Shown: positions 1-6,162 of the stretch, piece after piece
Layout: each line of letters starts with the position of its first letter
Numbering within the stretch: the first letter of the stretch is position 1
Assembly: GCA_022425845.1 (NCBI GenBank)
Contig: JAKMEU010000178.1
Coordinates: 1 to 9,895 of the forward strand
DNA from: Luminiphilus sp.
Lineage (GTDB): Bacteria > Pseudomonadota > Gammaproteobacteria > Pseudomonadales > Halieaceae
Length of the DNA: 9,895 nt
Direction: 5' to 3'
Position numbers and translations under genes: made by a program
The notes under the pieces: model-generated
What the model saw: only the letters and a program-made list of their open reading frames with translations
What the model was told of the DNA's origin: nothing
Databases searched by the model: none

Positions 1-710
1 TAGTAAGCAGTGACAGATAAGGACTTGGGGTTGGCGTTGGCAAATATTGTTGAAAAACACTGTTCCACACAGCGTTCGTGAAAGTCCTGATGCTCTCTGA
101 AGGATGCCACCATGTCCTGAATGCGCGCGCGATTGATTTGTGGGCCTGTGTAATTCACGACCAAAGACCCCCAATCAGGTTGGCCGGTAACAGGACATAA
201 TGATCGCAATCGGTGAGACACCAGTGTCTCTGTAACGGAACGTGTCGTCCTGCCAAGCCACGCCGTCGACGCCGCACTGACATCAGCAGATGGCTCGTCG
301 AGTAAAATTCCATCAGGCTCCCGGGTGATAGTGCTGATCTCCGCAGGTGAGAATAACTCGAGTGTAACGGTTGATTCGGTCAAATTCTGAATATCGGAAC
401 AAATTACTGATTTAGCCGCTTCGGAGTTATCGAAACGGTGAAAATTCAGACTGTTCAGATATAGTTTTAAAGATTTTGATTCAATAGTAGCGGCTGAATT
501 AACGTCTATAAATAATACGCCAACAAAATGCTCCGGAGCGCCATCACCACTGAGCCAGGAGAGCTCGTATAAGTGCCAGCAGTCATACCCATAAATAACG
601 GCATTCGAGGGAGGCAGGCTTCGCCCAGCAGCTTCGCGTTCGATGCGCTCGAGTATGTCGGGCGAATACTCTGTGGGTGCTGCGACCCTATTTCCCAATA
701 CGAAAACCAT
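1..710 (-). CDS. queF: NADPH-dependent 7-cyano-7-deazaguanine reductase QueF (3' end outside window)
   Basis: QueF reduces the nitrile preQ0 to the amine preQ1 with NADPH in the cytoplasm, a step of queuosine synthesis for tRNA wobble position 34. 236 codons are visible; only the C-terminal end (the family's TRRGGLDINP segment) is missing. This is the long type II form. Visible landmarks are WHLYELSWL near residues 45-53, the ESKSLKLYLNS segment from residue 77, the nucleophile Cys172 in SLCPVTGQPDWGS, the acid Asp179, and FHE at 210-212. Cys, Asp and His keep the same spacing as E. coli C190, D197 and H229. ATG at 710 is the only sensible start, because an in-frame TGA lies five codons upstream; an AGG in the end of yadH can serve as ribosome site. 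It starts 4 nt after the yadH stop, so it is probably in the yadGH operon. The N-terminal part around residues 15-40 is divergent, and the middle of the gene is unusually AT-rich. Confidence 0.95.
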   Translation of the reverse strand, partial: MVFVLGNRVAAPTEYSPDILERIEREAAGRSLPPSNAVIYGYDCWHLYELSWLSGDGAPEHFVGVLFIDVNSAATIESKSLKLYLNSLNFHRFDNSEAAKSVICSDIQNLTESTVTLELFSPAEISTITREPDGILLDEPSADVSAASTAWLGRTTRSVTETLVSHRLRSLCPVTGQPDWGSLVVNYTGPQINRARIQDMVASFREHQDFHERCVEQCFSTIFANANPKSLSVTAY

Positions 711-714
711 CGCA

Positions 715-1488
715 TTAAGTCCTCAGGCGCTTGCCCGTACGCAGCAGGTGTAAGGAATAACCGTACGCCAGAACGACACAGAAAAATATCATGGCCAATG
801 CAAACGTGATATTCACGTCGCTCACACCCAGCATGCCATACCGAAAGGCGCTGACGACATAAACCAGTGGATTTATCTGTGACACCGCGGCCCAAAAATC
901 TGGCAGCAAGTCGAGGGAATAAAAAACACCGCCAAGGTATGTAAGCGGGGTCAGTACAAAGGTGGGTACGATATTTATATCGTCAAAGGTGTTCGCGTAC
1001 ACAGCATTTACAAAACCGAGCAAGGAAAAAAGAATAGATGTCATCGCAACAACTAGAATAACGAGCAGAGGATTATGGATCGGTAACTGGGTAAAGAATA
1101 ATGAAACCGCCGTCACGATAATGGCAACGAGCAACCCCCGGCTGACACCCCCGGCAACATATCCACACAGAATGATATAAGCGGGGATGGGTGACACAAG
1201 CAATTCCTCAACACTATTGTTGAACTTGGCACCAAAAAATGAGGCGACCACGTTGGCATAAGAGTTGGTCACTATCGCCATCATGATCAAACCGGGAACG
1301 ACGAACTCCATATAGGAATAGCCACCCATGGTCCCGATACGCGACCCGATCAAGTTGCCAAAAATGACGTAATACAACGACATGGTAATGGCGCTGGGAA
1401 GAAGCGTCTGTGACCATATGCGTAAATAACGCCTAATCTCCTTTCGCAGAATCGTCATAAACGCTATGTACTGCTCGTATCTGTTCAT
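715..1488 (-). CDS. yadH: ABC-2 type transporter permease, YadH family
   Basis: This is the membrane subunit of an ABC exporter, partner of the ATPase encoded just upstream. The 257-residue protein closely matches E. coli YadH in length and landmarks: FGNLIGSRIG near 43-52, VPGLIMM at 64-70, FFGAKF at 84-89, the EELLVSPIP stretch near 94-102, and PTFVLTPLTYLGGVFYSL at 175-192. About six hydrophobic segments are apparent, near 25-46, 61-80, 105-130, 140-162, 172-192 and 227-248, as expected for ABC-2 permeases. The start ATG overlaps the yadG stop as ATGA, and GGAG lies 8 nt upstream inside yadG, so translation is probably coupled. The substrate of YadGH is not established, so none is assigned. 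The stop codon is only 4 nt from the queF start. Confidence 0.95.
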   Translation of the reverse strand: MNRYEQYIAFMTILRKEIRRYLRIWSQTLLPSAITMSLYYVIFGNLIGSRIGTMGGYSYMEFVVPGLIMMAIVTNSYANVVASFFGAKFNNSVEELLVSPIPAYIILCGYVAGGVSRGLLVAIIVTAVSLFFTQLPIHNPLLVILVVAMTSILFSLLGFVNAVYANTFDDINIVPTFVLTPLTYLGGVFYSLDLLPDFWAAVSQINPLVYVVSAFRYGMLGVSDVNITFALAMIFFCVVLAYGYSLHLLRTGKRLRT

Positions 1489-2402
1489 GCGGACTGCTCC
1501 AGTAGGTTCACAAACATCTGCTCGAGGCGGTTAGCCTCATTTCGCATGCTCACAACTGGAATCCCGCGATCGTGCAGGGCAGCAAAAACCTCTGCGAGAT
1601 CCTGCCCCTTCTCAATCACAACCTGCACCGTGTGGTCGTCGAGTACCTGGACATCAAAACCGCTTATATCCAGCGACCGGGGTATGTCGCCCGCGCAGTC
1701 AAGAATGAAAACCTCCTTGTGCAGATCCCTCAGCAGGTCTTTGATCGAGCGATGAGTAACAATCTTGCCGTGATTGATGATGGCCATGTTACGGCAGAGA
1801 GCCTCGGCCTCCTCGAGGTAGTGCGTGGTAAGGATGATGGTTGTTCCCGCCGCGTTTATTTCGCGCAAAAAATCGTACATGGAACGGCGCATCTCGATGT
1901 CCACACCCGCAGTGGGTTCATCAAGAATGAGCAGGCGCGGCTTGTGGACAAGGGCACGGGCGATCATGAGTCGACGCTTCATTCCACCCGACAGCATTCT
2001 CGCCCGGGTATCACGCTTCTCGGTCAGGCCAAGACGCTCCAAAAACTGCTCGGTTCGTTCCCGGGCCTCATGCAGGGGTATTCCGTAATAACCTGCCTGA
2101 TTAGTGAGAATATCCTCGACTTTTTCGAAGACATTGAAATTGAATTCCTGGGGCACGATGCCCAAAAAACGCTTCGCACCGGGAAAATCCTGGTCGATGT
2201 CCACGCCATGAACCCAAACCTTGCCTGCCGTCTTGGCGACCAGGGAGGAAATGATGCCGATTGTGGTGGACTTGCCGGCACCGTTAGGGCCCAAAAGAGC
2301 GAAAAAATCGCCAGGCTCTACCGTCAGGTCAATGCCTTTGAGCGCCTGAAACCCATTTTCATAGGTCTTTTGTAGGCCTTCAATTTTCAATGCCTCGGTC
2401 AT
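1485..2402 (-). CDS. yadG: ABC transporter ATP-binding protein, YadG family
   Basis: This is the ATPase subunit of the YadGH exporter, at the cytoplasmic face of the inner membrane. With ATG at 2402 the protein is 305 residues, near the E. coli YadG length. All nucleotide-binding motifs are intact: Walker A GPNGAGKST at 38-46, Q-loop Gln85 in VPQEFNFN, signature LSGGM at 137-141, Walker B LLILDEP at 157-163, D-loop around 165-168 and the switch His194 in TTHYLEE. The C-terminal end resembles YadG, with a RNEANRLEQMFVNLL-like tail. An upstream in-frame ATG at 2462 would add 20 residues, but 2402 is preferred: AGGAG sits 4 nt before it, and the next residues (MTEALKIEGLQKTY) align with the family N-terminus. 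It is first in the yadG-yadH-queF operon. Confidence 0.95.
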   Translation of the reverse strand: MTEALKIEGLQKTYENGFQALKGIDLTVEPGDFFALLGPNGAGKSTTIGIISSLVAKTAGKVWVHGVDIDQDFPGAKRFLGIVPQEFNFNVFEKVEDILTNQAGYYGIPLHEARERTEQFLERLGLTEKRDTRARMLSGGMKRRLMIARALVHKPRLLILDEPTAGVDIEMRRSMYDFLREINAAGTTIILTTHYLEEAEALCRNMAIINHGKIVTHRSIKDLLRDLHKEVFILDCAGDIPRSLDISGFDVQVLDDHTVQVVIEKGQDLAEVFAALHDRGIPVVSMRNEANRLEQMFVNLLEQSA

Positions 2403-2514
2403 AGGGCTCCTGATTTTGAGATTGGCTGAGTGGAACGTTCCCGCGGGTAGCGGCTGCAGCACGGCAGTGTACCCAATGACCCGCAGTCAGGCGACAGATG
2501 GGCGTGTTATAAGC

Positions 2515-2550
2515 TTGACGCGGCCCGTTCACGCCACTAACATTCGCGCC
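2515..2550 (+). promoter_or_regulatory. Probable sigma-70 promoter for tRNA-Glu
   Basis: TTGACG at 2515-2520 (five of six bases of the -35 consensus) is followed after exactly 17 nt by TAACAT at 2538-2543 (four of six bases of the -10 consensus). The bases after the -10, TCGCGCC, form a GC-rich discriminator. That is typical of stable-RNA promoters under stringent (ppGpp/DksA) control. Transcription would start near 2550, about 20 nt before the mature tRNA-Glu 5' end. Inferred from sequence only. Confidence 0.6.
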
Positions 2551-2570
2551 TCTGCTAATGCAGAGTCTGC

Positions 2571-2646
2571 GTCCCCTTCGTCTAGTGGCCTAGGACACCG
2601 CCCTTTCACGGCGGGAACAGGGGTTCGAACCCCCTAGGGGACGCCA
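2571..2646 (+). tRNA. tRNA-Glu (anticodon TTC)
   Basis: A complete 76-nt cloverleaf including an encoded CCA. The 7-bp acceptor stem pairs GTCCCCT (2571-2577) with AGGGGAC (2636-2642), with discriminator G2643 and CCA at 2644-2646. The anticodon stem CCGCC/GGCGG (2598-2602 with 2610-2614) encloses loop CTTTCAC, anticodon TTC at 2605-2607. The T arm is AGGGG/CCCCT around TTCGAAC. Glutamate tRNA with this anticodon is normally modified to mnm5s2U at position 34, using sulfur relayed by TusA, which is encoded about 2.5 kb away. A strong candidate promoter precedes it. Confidence 0.97.
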
Positions 2647-2698
2647 AATTAAATCGTAAGTGCTTGAAAAATAAGAGTTTTCTCAAAGAAAAGTCGGT

Positions 2699-2722
2699 TT
2701 AGGGCCAAAATTAGGGCCAAAA
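2699..2722. repeat. Perfect 12-bp tandem repeat, two copies
   Basis: TTAGGGCCAAAA occurs twice head to tail with no spacer (2699-2710 and 2711-2722). The core TAGGGCCA recurs at 2742-2749 inside the neighbouring tRNA-like remnant. The repeat lies between the intact tRNA-Glu gene and that remnant. It could be a pair of protein-binding sites, for example the arm-type sites of a tyrosine integrase, or simply a local duplication. Nothing in the window decides between these. Confidence 0.9.
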
Positions 2723-2724
2723 TT

Positions 2725-2792
2725 GTTGTCGGTTAGGTGGCTAGGGCCACCGGCAGGCAAAGAAAAGGGTTCGATCTCCGTAGGAGACGCCA
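2725..2792 (+). pseudogene. Decayed tRNA-Glu-like remnant
   Basis: This stretch follows the tRNA-Glu gene in outline. A D-arm-like part (GGTTAGGTGGCTAGG then CCACCGG) resembles CTAGTGGCCTAGGACACCG of the intact gene. The end GGGTTCGATCTCCGTAGGAG followed by ACGCCA parallels the intact T arm, acceptor and CCA. It is not functional as a tRNA. No 5' acceptor strand pairs with AGGAGAC, the T stem has an A-G mismatch, and the anticodon-arm region (about 2751-2764, GC-poor with AAAGAAAA) cannot form the stem. It may be a degenerate duplicate of tRNA-Glu, or the tRNA-end copy left at the far boundary of a former integrated element. Confidence 0.6.
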
Positions 2793-2831
2793 TTTCAACT
2801 GCCAGGCGCAGCTTCGGCAGGAAAGGATTTA

Positions 2832-2907
2832 GCGGGTGTAGCTCAGTTGGTAGAGCGCAACCTTGCCAAGGTTGAGGTCACGAGTTCGAACCTCGTTACC
2901 CGCTCCA
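2832..2907 (+). tRNA. tRNA-Gly (anticodon GCC)
   Basis: A complete 76-nt cloverleaf with encoded CCA. The acceptor stem pairs GCGGGTG (2832-2838) with TACCCGC (2897-2903), the last pair being a G-T wobble. The discriminator is T2904 and CCA is at 2905-2907. The anticodon stem CAACC/GGTTG encloses loop TTGCCAA with anticodon GCC at 2865-2867. The T arm carries the GTTCGAA motif. It lies 185 nt downstream of tRNA-Glu on the same strand and may share its transcript; no clear separate promoter was found. Confidence 0.97.
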
Positions 2908-2921
2908 TTCTTTCCAAACAC

Positions 2922-2937
2922 GGCATCCTAGGGTGCC
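2922..2937. terminator. Weak hairpin between tRNA-Gly and the msrB 3' end
   Basis: GGCATC and GGTGCC can pair (6 bp with one G-U) around the loop CTAG, between two converging transcription units. There is no T-tract on either strand, so it is at best a non-canonical terminator. A second small hairpin, GCCG/CGGC, lies at 2969-2982. Confidence 0.25.
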
Positions 2938-2997
2938 ATGATCAAAGCGCCCTTCCCCAATTACATTGCCGCTTTCTCGGCCGTACCTGGCTTCGGT

Positions 2998-3405
2998 TTA
3001 GTCTTCTGAAGGCGCATCCAGGCGAACCGACAGGCTGTTAACACAATAGCGCAACCCCGTATCGGTGGGCCCATCGGGAAAGACGTGACCCAGGTGGCCA
3101 CCACACTTCTGGCACATAATTTCAGTCCGAATCATGCCGTGGCTGGTGTCCTTTGCTTCTTCAACAACGCCATCGGCGGCAGCGCGGTCGAAACTCGGCC
3201 AACCACAGCCCGCATCAAACTTGCTGTCCGACTCAAACAAAGCCTCACCGCAACCGCGACACCGGTACATTCCTTCTTCAAACACATCCCAGTACTCACC
3301 ACTGAAGGCGCGCTCAGTGCCCTTCTCGCGCAGAACCGTATATTCATCCGGGCTCAATTGCTCCCGCCACTCGACCTCAGTACGCTGCTCCTCGTCCTCA
3401 GACAT
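2998..3405 (-). CDS. msrB: Peptide-methionine (R)-S-oxide reductase MsrB
   Basis: MsrB reduces the R epimer of methionine sulfoxide in proteins, usually with thioredoxin as reductant. The 135-residue protein is full length for a stand-alone cytoplasmic MsrB; no signal peptide is seen. The structural zinc site is complete: Cys49 and Cys52 (CRGC) with Cys98 and Cys101 (CQKC). The catalytic cysteine is Cys121 in RYCVNS. Cys67 in AGCGWPSF lies where many family members have the recycling cysteine. HGMIRTE and HLGHVFPDGP are also conserved. The ATG is preceded by a purine-rich GAGTGATGAGGG, and an in-frame TGA just upstream fixes the start. It is the last gene of its operon, 20 nt after pdxB. Confidence 0.96.
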   Translation of the reverse strand: MSEDEEQRTEVEWREQLSPDEYTVLREKGTERAFSGEYWDVFEEGMYRCRGCGEALFESDSKFDAGCGWPSFDRAAADGVVEEAKDTSHGMIRTEIMCQKCGGHLGHVFPDGPTDTGLRYCVNSLSVRLDAPSED

Positions 3406-3425
3406 CCCTCATCACTCCCACATCG

Positions 3426-4583
3426 CTATTCTGATTCAATCCCATGTCCGGCCAGCGGCGTCACACCGAGGGCAAGACAAGCCGACAGAGTTGACTCTGG
3501 CAACCTCTCTCCGACCCGCATCTGCCGCCCCCGAAGCTCTCCCCGAAGCCTATAGCTGCGCCGAAGAACCTCAAAGGCATCTGCAGAAACACTGTCCGTT
3601 GCTATTGAGCACAATTGCCGATAATCAACCATTGGGTCGTAATGGCTCAATATGAGAGCTCTCAGCCAATCATCCACGCTCTGCGTCTCAAAGGCGCGCA
3701 CATCGATGGTGTCTGGCAGACTGGCCGATTGAACGATCTTTTCTCCCGTTATTGCACTGGTCAGCATATTGGTGGCACACCGCTTGGCCTCCAAAGAATA
3801 CCCTGCAATATGGGGTGTACCCAACACCACCCGATCAAGCTGATGCTCCGAGATCGCGGGCTCATCCGGCCAGACATCCAGAACGATTTCAGCCCCCATC
3901 CGGCCAAGTTTGGCCAAGGCCGCTTCCGTAACGATCTCGCCTCTCGATGCGTTTATGAAAAGGCAATCACCTGAGCAGGCCTTCACCTCGTCCTCGTCAA
4001 TAAGCGCTCGACTCGGCCAGGGCTGTGTTGCGTGTAGCGCCGCGTGTACTGACACCACAGGCTGTTTCAGAACATGCTCCAGCGAAGGACTTTTGTAGCG
4101 GTCGGGCACCGACTGCAAGGGGTCCCAAACGTAAACGGCACCCCCGAGGGCAGAGACAACCTCGGCGAGCCGACGGCCAACATGACCATAGCCGACCAGA
4201 CCAAGCCCCCCACCGGCGAGGATGTGTGGCAACCTGCCCCGCGCCGCCAGCACCGAGATTACGTACTCTGCAACCGCATTGGCATTAGCACCGGGCGCCG
4301 CGGCAAACCCAATCTCATTGGCCGACAGGTAATTGAGGTCGATGTGATCCAGGCCAGCAGTTGCGGTGCCAACAAATACGATCGGGGTGTTCATGAGCAG
4401 CCTTTGGTCGACACGGGTCACGGACCTCACCAGCAATATATCGGCGTCTTTGAGGTGATCTGTGGTTATCGCTCGCCCGGGAATGCGAACAAGCGACCTG
4501 CAAATGGCGTCCAGCGAAGGTGTTATCGCAACGTTTTCATCGGCGACCACTCGATAGTCCATACCCCGCTGCCCAACCTTCAT
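3426..4583 (-). CDS. pdxB: Erythronate-4-phosphate dehydrogenase PdxB
   Basis: PdxB oxidises 4-phosphoerythronate to 2-oxo-3-hydroxy-4-phosphobutanoate in the DXP-dependent pyridoxal phosphate pathway. The 385 residues match the family (E. coli about 378). The substrate-domain signatures are LLVRSVTRV at 50-58 and FVGTATAGLDHID at 70-82. The NAD-binding motif is GYGHVG at 131-136, with Asp154 at the end of the second strand. The catalytic triad is Arg214 (NASRGE), Glu241 (DVWPDEP) and His258 (PHIAGY). A C-terminal dimerisation region follows. The chosen ATG overlaps the epmC stop as ATGA, which argues for coupling; ATG at 4562 (seven residues later) aligns better with the usual PdxB N-terminus and is a real alternative. 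The family trait of PdxB being limited to gammaproteobacteria and some others supports the host assignment. Confidence 0.95.
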   Translation of the reverse strand: MKVGQRGMDYRVVADENVAITPSLDAICRSLVRIPGRAITTDHLKDADILLVRSVTRVDQRLLMNTPIVFVGTATAGLDHIDLNYLSANEIGFAAAPGANANAVAEYVISVLAARGRLPHILAGGGLGLVGYGHVGRRLAEVVSALGGAVYVWDPLQSVPDRYKSPSLEHVLKQPVVSVHAALHATQPWPSRALIDEDEVKACSGDCLFINASRGEIVTEAALAKLGRMGAEIVLDVWPDEPAISEHQLDRVVLGTPHIAGYSLEAKRCATNMLTSAITGEKIVQSASLPDTIDVRAFETQSVDDWLRALILSHYDPMVDYRQLCSIATDSVSADAFEVLRRSYRLRGELRGRQMRVGERLPESTLSACLALGVTPLAGHGIESE

Positions 4584-5080
4584 GCGTCACGCAACGTTTC
4601 TTGAAACATACGCGCTCGGATGGGTAGACCGTGATGCTGAAAGCGCTCTACCTCGCCCTGCACCCTGTCCTCAAACCCCGCCAGTGACGGACGATCGAGT
4701 TCCACTCCCGGGTTGTCAGCACTGATTGAAAACGGAATTCCCAGCGCCTCACAAAACAATCGCTCCAATGCCTGGGGCCTGGCTTCTACGGTGAAGAAAG
4801 CGACCTGTCTCGTTACATCCCGACCATCCGGTGTGTACCAGTACCCATAATCGGGGAGTCGCCGCCTGTGGCGGCCGGCTACGCACCAATGCGCAACCTC
4901 GTGCAATGCGCTGCGGATATAATCCAGACGATAGTGAATGTCTGCCGTACCCCCCGCCGAGGCGGGGGTGTAGAAGGGCTCACTGGCCCCACCCCGAAGC
5001 TGGGTGTGGTAACGCTCACCCACAGATCGGTAAAAGGCTTTTTCCAGCCAATCGGTGTCAACTGACGCGTGACGAGGCAT
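4580..5080 (-). CDS. epmC: Elongation factor P hydroxylase EpmC (YfcM)
   Basis: EpmC hydroxylates the lysylated lysine of elongation factor P, the last step of its modification after EpmA and EpmB. The 166-residue protein matches E. coli YfcM over most of its length (E. coli 182). Shared features are HEVAHWCVAG (metal-binding HExxH at 60-64), DYGYWYTPDGRD near 77-88, VEARPQALERLFC near 98-110 and the SADN stretch. The ATG at 5080 has AGG about 9 nt upstream and lies 13 nt after the tusA stop. The stop overlaps the pdxB ATG. epmA and epmB are not in this window. Confidence 0.93.
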   Translation of the reverse strand: MPRHASVDTDWLEKAFYRSVGERYHTQLRGGASEPFYTPASAGGTADIHYRLDYIRSALHEVAHWCVAGRHRRRLPDYGYWYTPDGRDVTRQVAFFTVEARPQALERLFCEALGIPFSISADNPGVELDRPSLAGFEDRVQGEVERFQHHGLPIRARMFQETLRDA

Positions 5081-5093
5081 CAGCTAGCCTGCC

Positions 5094-5345
5094 TTAACCT
5101 CGCTTTCTGATAAGAAAGCTGTGTAACTCCCCGGCTTCATCTGCCTCTGAGTCAATGAGCTCATGTTCGAGAAAGCGACAAAATTGGGGAACATCACGCT
5201 GCGTAGACGGGTCAGTAGCGATGAGCCTGACCAAGCCGTCCACAGGGGAGCGCCTTATGGCGCCATGCAGCAACATCACGGGTTCTGGACAACGCAACCC
5301 CCGCGCATCCACCTCAACCACATTAGTCTCAGTATCAGCTGTCAA
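5094..5345 (-). CDS. tusA: Sulfur carrier protein TusA
   Basis: TusA accepts persulfide sulfur from the cysteine desulfurase IscS and passes it along the Tus relay to MnmA for 2-thiolation of U34 in tRNA-Glu, -Gln and -Lys; it also influences molybdenum cofactor synthesis. The 83-residue protein has the diagnostic GLRCPEPVM motif with carrier Cys19. It also has the E. coli-like DPSTQRDVPQFCRFLEHEL stretch and an LIRKRG end, which separates it from the looser TusA-like YeeD group. The start is a TTG at 5345, with AGAAGG about 10 nt upstream overlapping the previous stop. No in-frame ATG exists, and this start puts the cysteine at 19 as in E. coli. GTG at 5321 is a less likely alternative. Confidence 0.94.
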   Translation of the reverse strand: MTADTETNVVEVDARGLRCPEPVMLLHGAIRRSPVDGLVRLIATDPSTQRDVPQFCRFLEHELIDSEADEAGELHSFLIRKRG

Positions 5346-5358
5346 AAAGCAGAACCTT

Positions 5359-6162
5359 CTACTGCGCGGGCTTTCTGAAGCGCAGGGTCATTCGATCACT
5401 TTCACCGATAGCGAGATATTTCTCGCGGTTGCCGTCATCGCCACTGAGCGAGGGTGGCAGGGTCCACACACCGCCAGGATAATCCTTGGTATCCCGGGGA
5501 TTCGCGTTGACCTCGCTGCGTGCCTCCAATACGAACCCGGCCAGTTCCGCAAACTCGATGACCTGCTCTTCAGTAACATAGGCTGTCTTTCGCATCGTCT
5601 CTACTGTGGTGCCATCATTGGCGCGATGCTGTACCACGCCAAAGAGGCCGCCGGGCTTGACCGCATCGTAAATAGCAGCAAAAAAAGTCTCCGCCTGATC
5701 CATACGCATCCAGGAGTGAACGTTTCTGAAAGCGACGGCCAGATCTATCGAGTCGGGCTCCGCCGCTGTCATTGCCATGGGTGGCTGTAAGGCAGTTACC
5801 ACCACTCCACCATAGACATCATTGTTCTCCCCAAGCTTTTTAAGAAAGCCGCCGAGGGACCTTCGGGCGTACGCACCCCCATTGGGCGCGTAGTGGGCCG
5901 CCACCAATGTGCCCTCCTTGGCCAATAATGCAGCGAGTACTTCGGTGTACCAGCCGCCGCCGGGAGAGACTTCCAGAACGGTCATATCGGGGGTCAATCC
6001 GAAAAATTCCAGGGTCTCCCTGGGATGCCGGGCATCATTGCGATCAGCATTGCCATCGGCCCGATGTGCTCCTGACAGCGCCCCGTTCCAGTCCATTTCC
6101 GCATGGGCCGCAGCGGCCAGCAGCAGGGTCATTAGCAAAGTCGTCGCGCGCATAAATTTCAT
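5359..6162 (-). CDS. Exported class I methyltransferase-like protein
   Basis: A 267-residue protein with a clear Sec signal peptide: basic start, hydrophobic core at about 5-18, and AHA at 19-21 giving probable cleavage before Glu22. The mature part looks like a class I SAM-dependent methyltransferase of the predicted-methyltransferase group (COG4798-like). It has VLEVSPGGGWYTEVL near 63-76 (motif I with Glu64), an aromatic DLAVAFRNVHSW segment and a KPGGLFGVVQHR strand. At the end of the second strand, where an acidic residue usually binds the SAM ribose, the sequence reads VAAHYAP, with no Asp or Glu. Substrate is unknown, and SAM supply outside the cytoplasm is not understood. ATG at 6162 is chosen because GAGG lies 7 nt upstream; Met4 is an alternative. 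First gene of the operon, 13 nt before tusA. Confidence 0.85.
   Translation of the reverse strand: MKFMRATTLLMTLLLAAAAHAEMDWNGALSGAHRADGNADRNDARHPRETLEFFGLTPDMTVLEVSPGGGWYTEVLAALLAKEGTLVAAHYAPNGGAYARRSLGGFLKKLGENNDVYGGVVVTALQPPMAMTAAEPDSIDLAVAFRNVHSWMRMDQAETFFAAIYDAVKPGGLFGVVQHRANDGTTVETMRKTAYVTEEQVIEFAELAGFVLEARSEVNANPRDTKDYPGGVWTLPPSLSGDDGNREKYLAIGESDRMTLRFRKPAQ

Noticed and set aside
1572..2375. A 267-codon open frame on the plus strand
   Set aside because: It lies wholly antisense to yadG, whose motifs are unmistakable. The translation resembles no family I know and follows from yadG codon bias.
2647..2698. Possible terminator after tRNA-Glu (GAG-TTTT-CTC)
   Set aside because: The stem is only 3 bp and AT-rich, with no following T-run; too weak to call.
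3085..3655. Overlapping plus-strand frames of 156 and 173 codons
   Set aside because: They are shadows of msrB and the end of pdxB, with low-complexity Ser/Arg/Pro-rich translations and no recognised domain.
5155..5790. A 211-codon open frame on the plus strand
   Set aside because: It is antisense to tusA and the methyltransferase-like gene, both supported by motifs and operon spacing. No plausible ribosome site or family features were seen.
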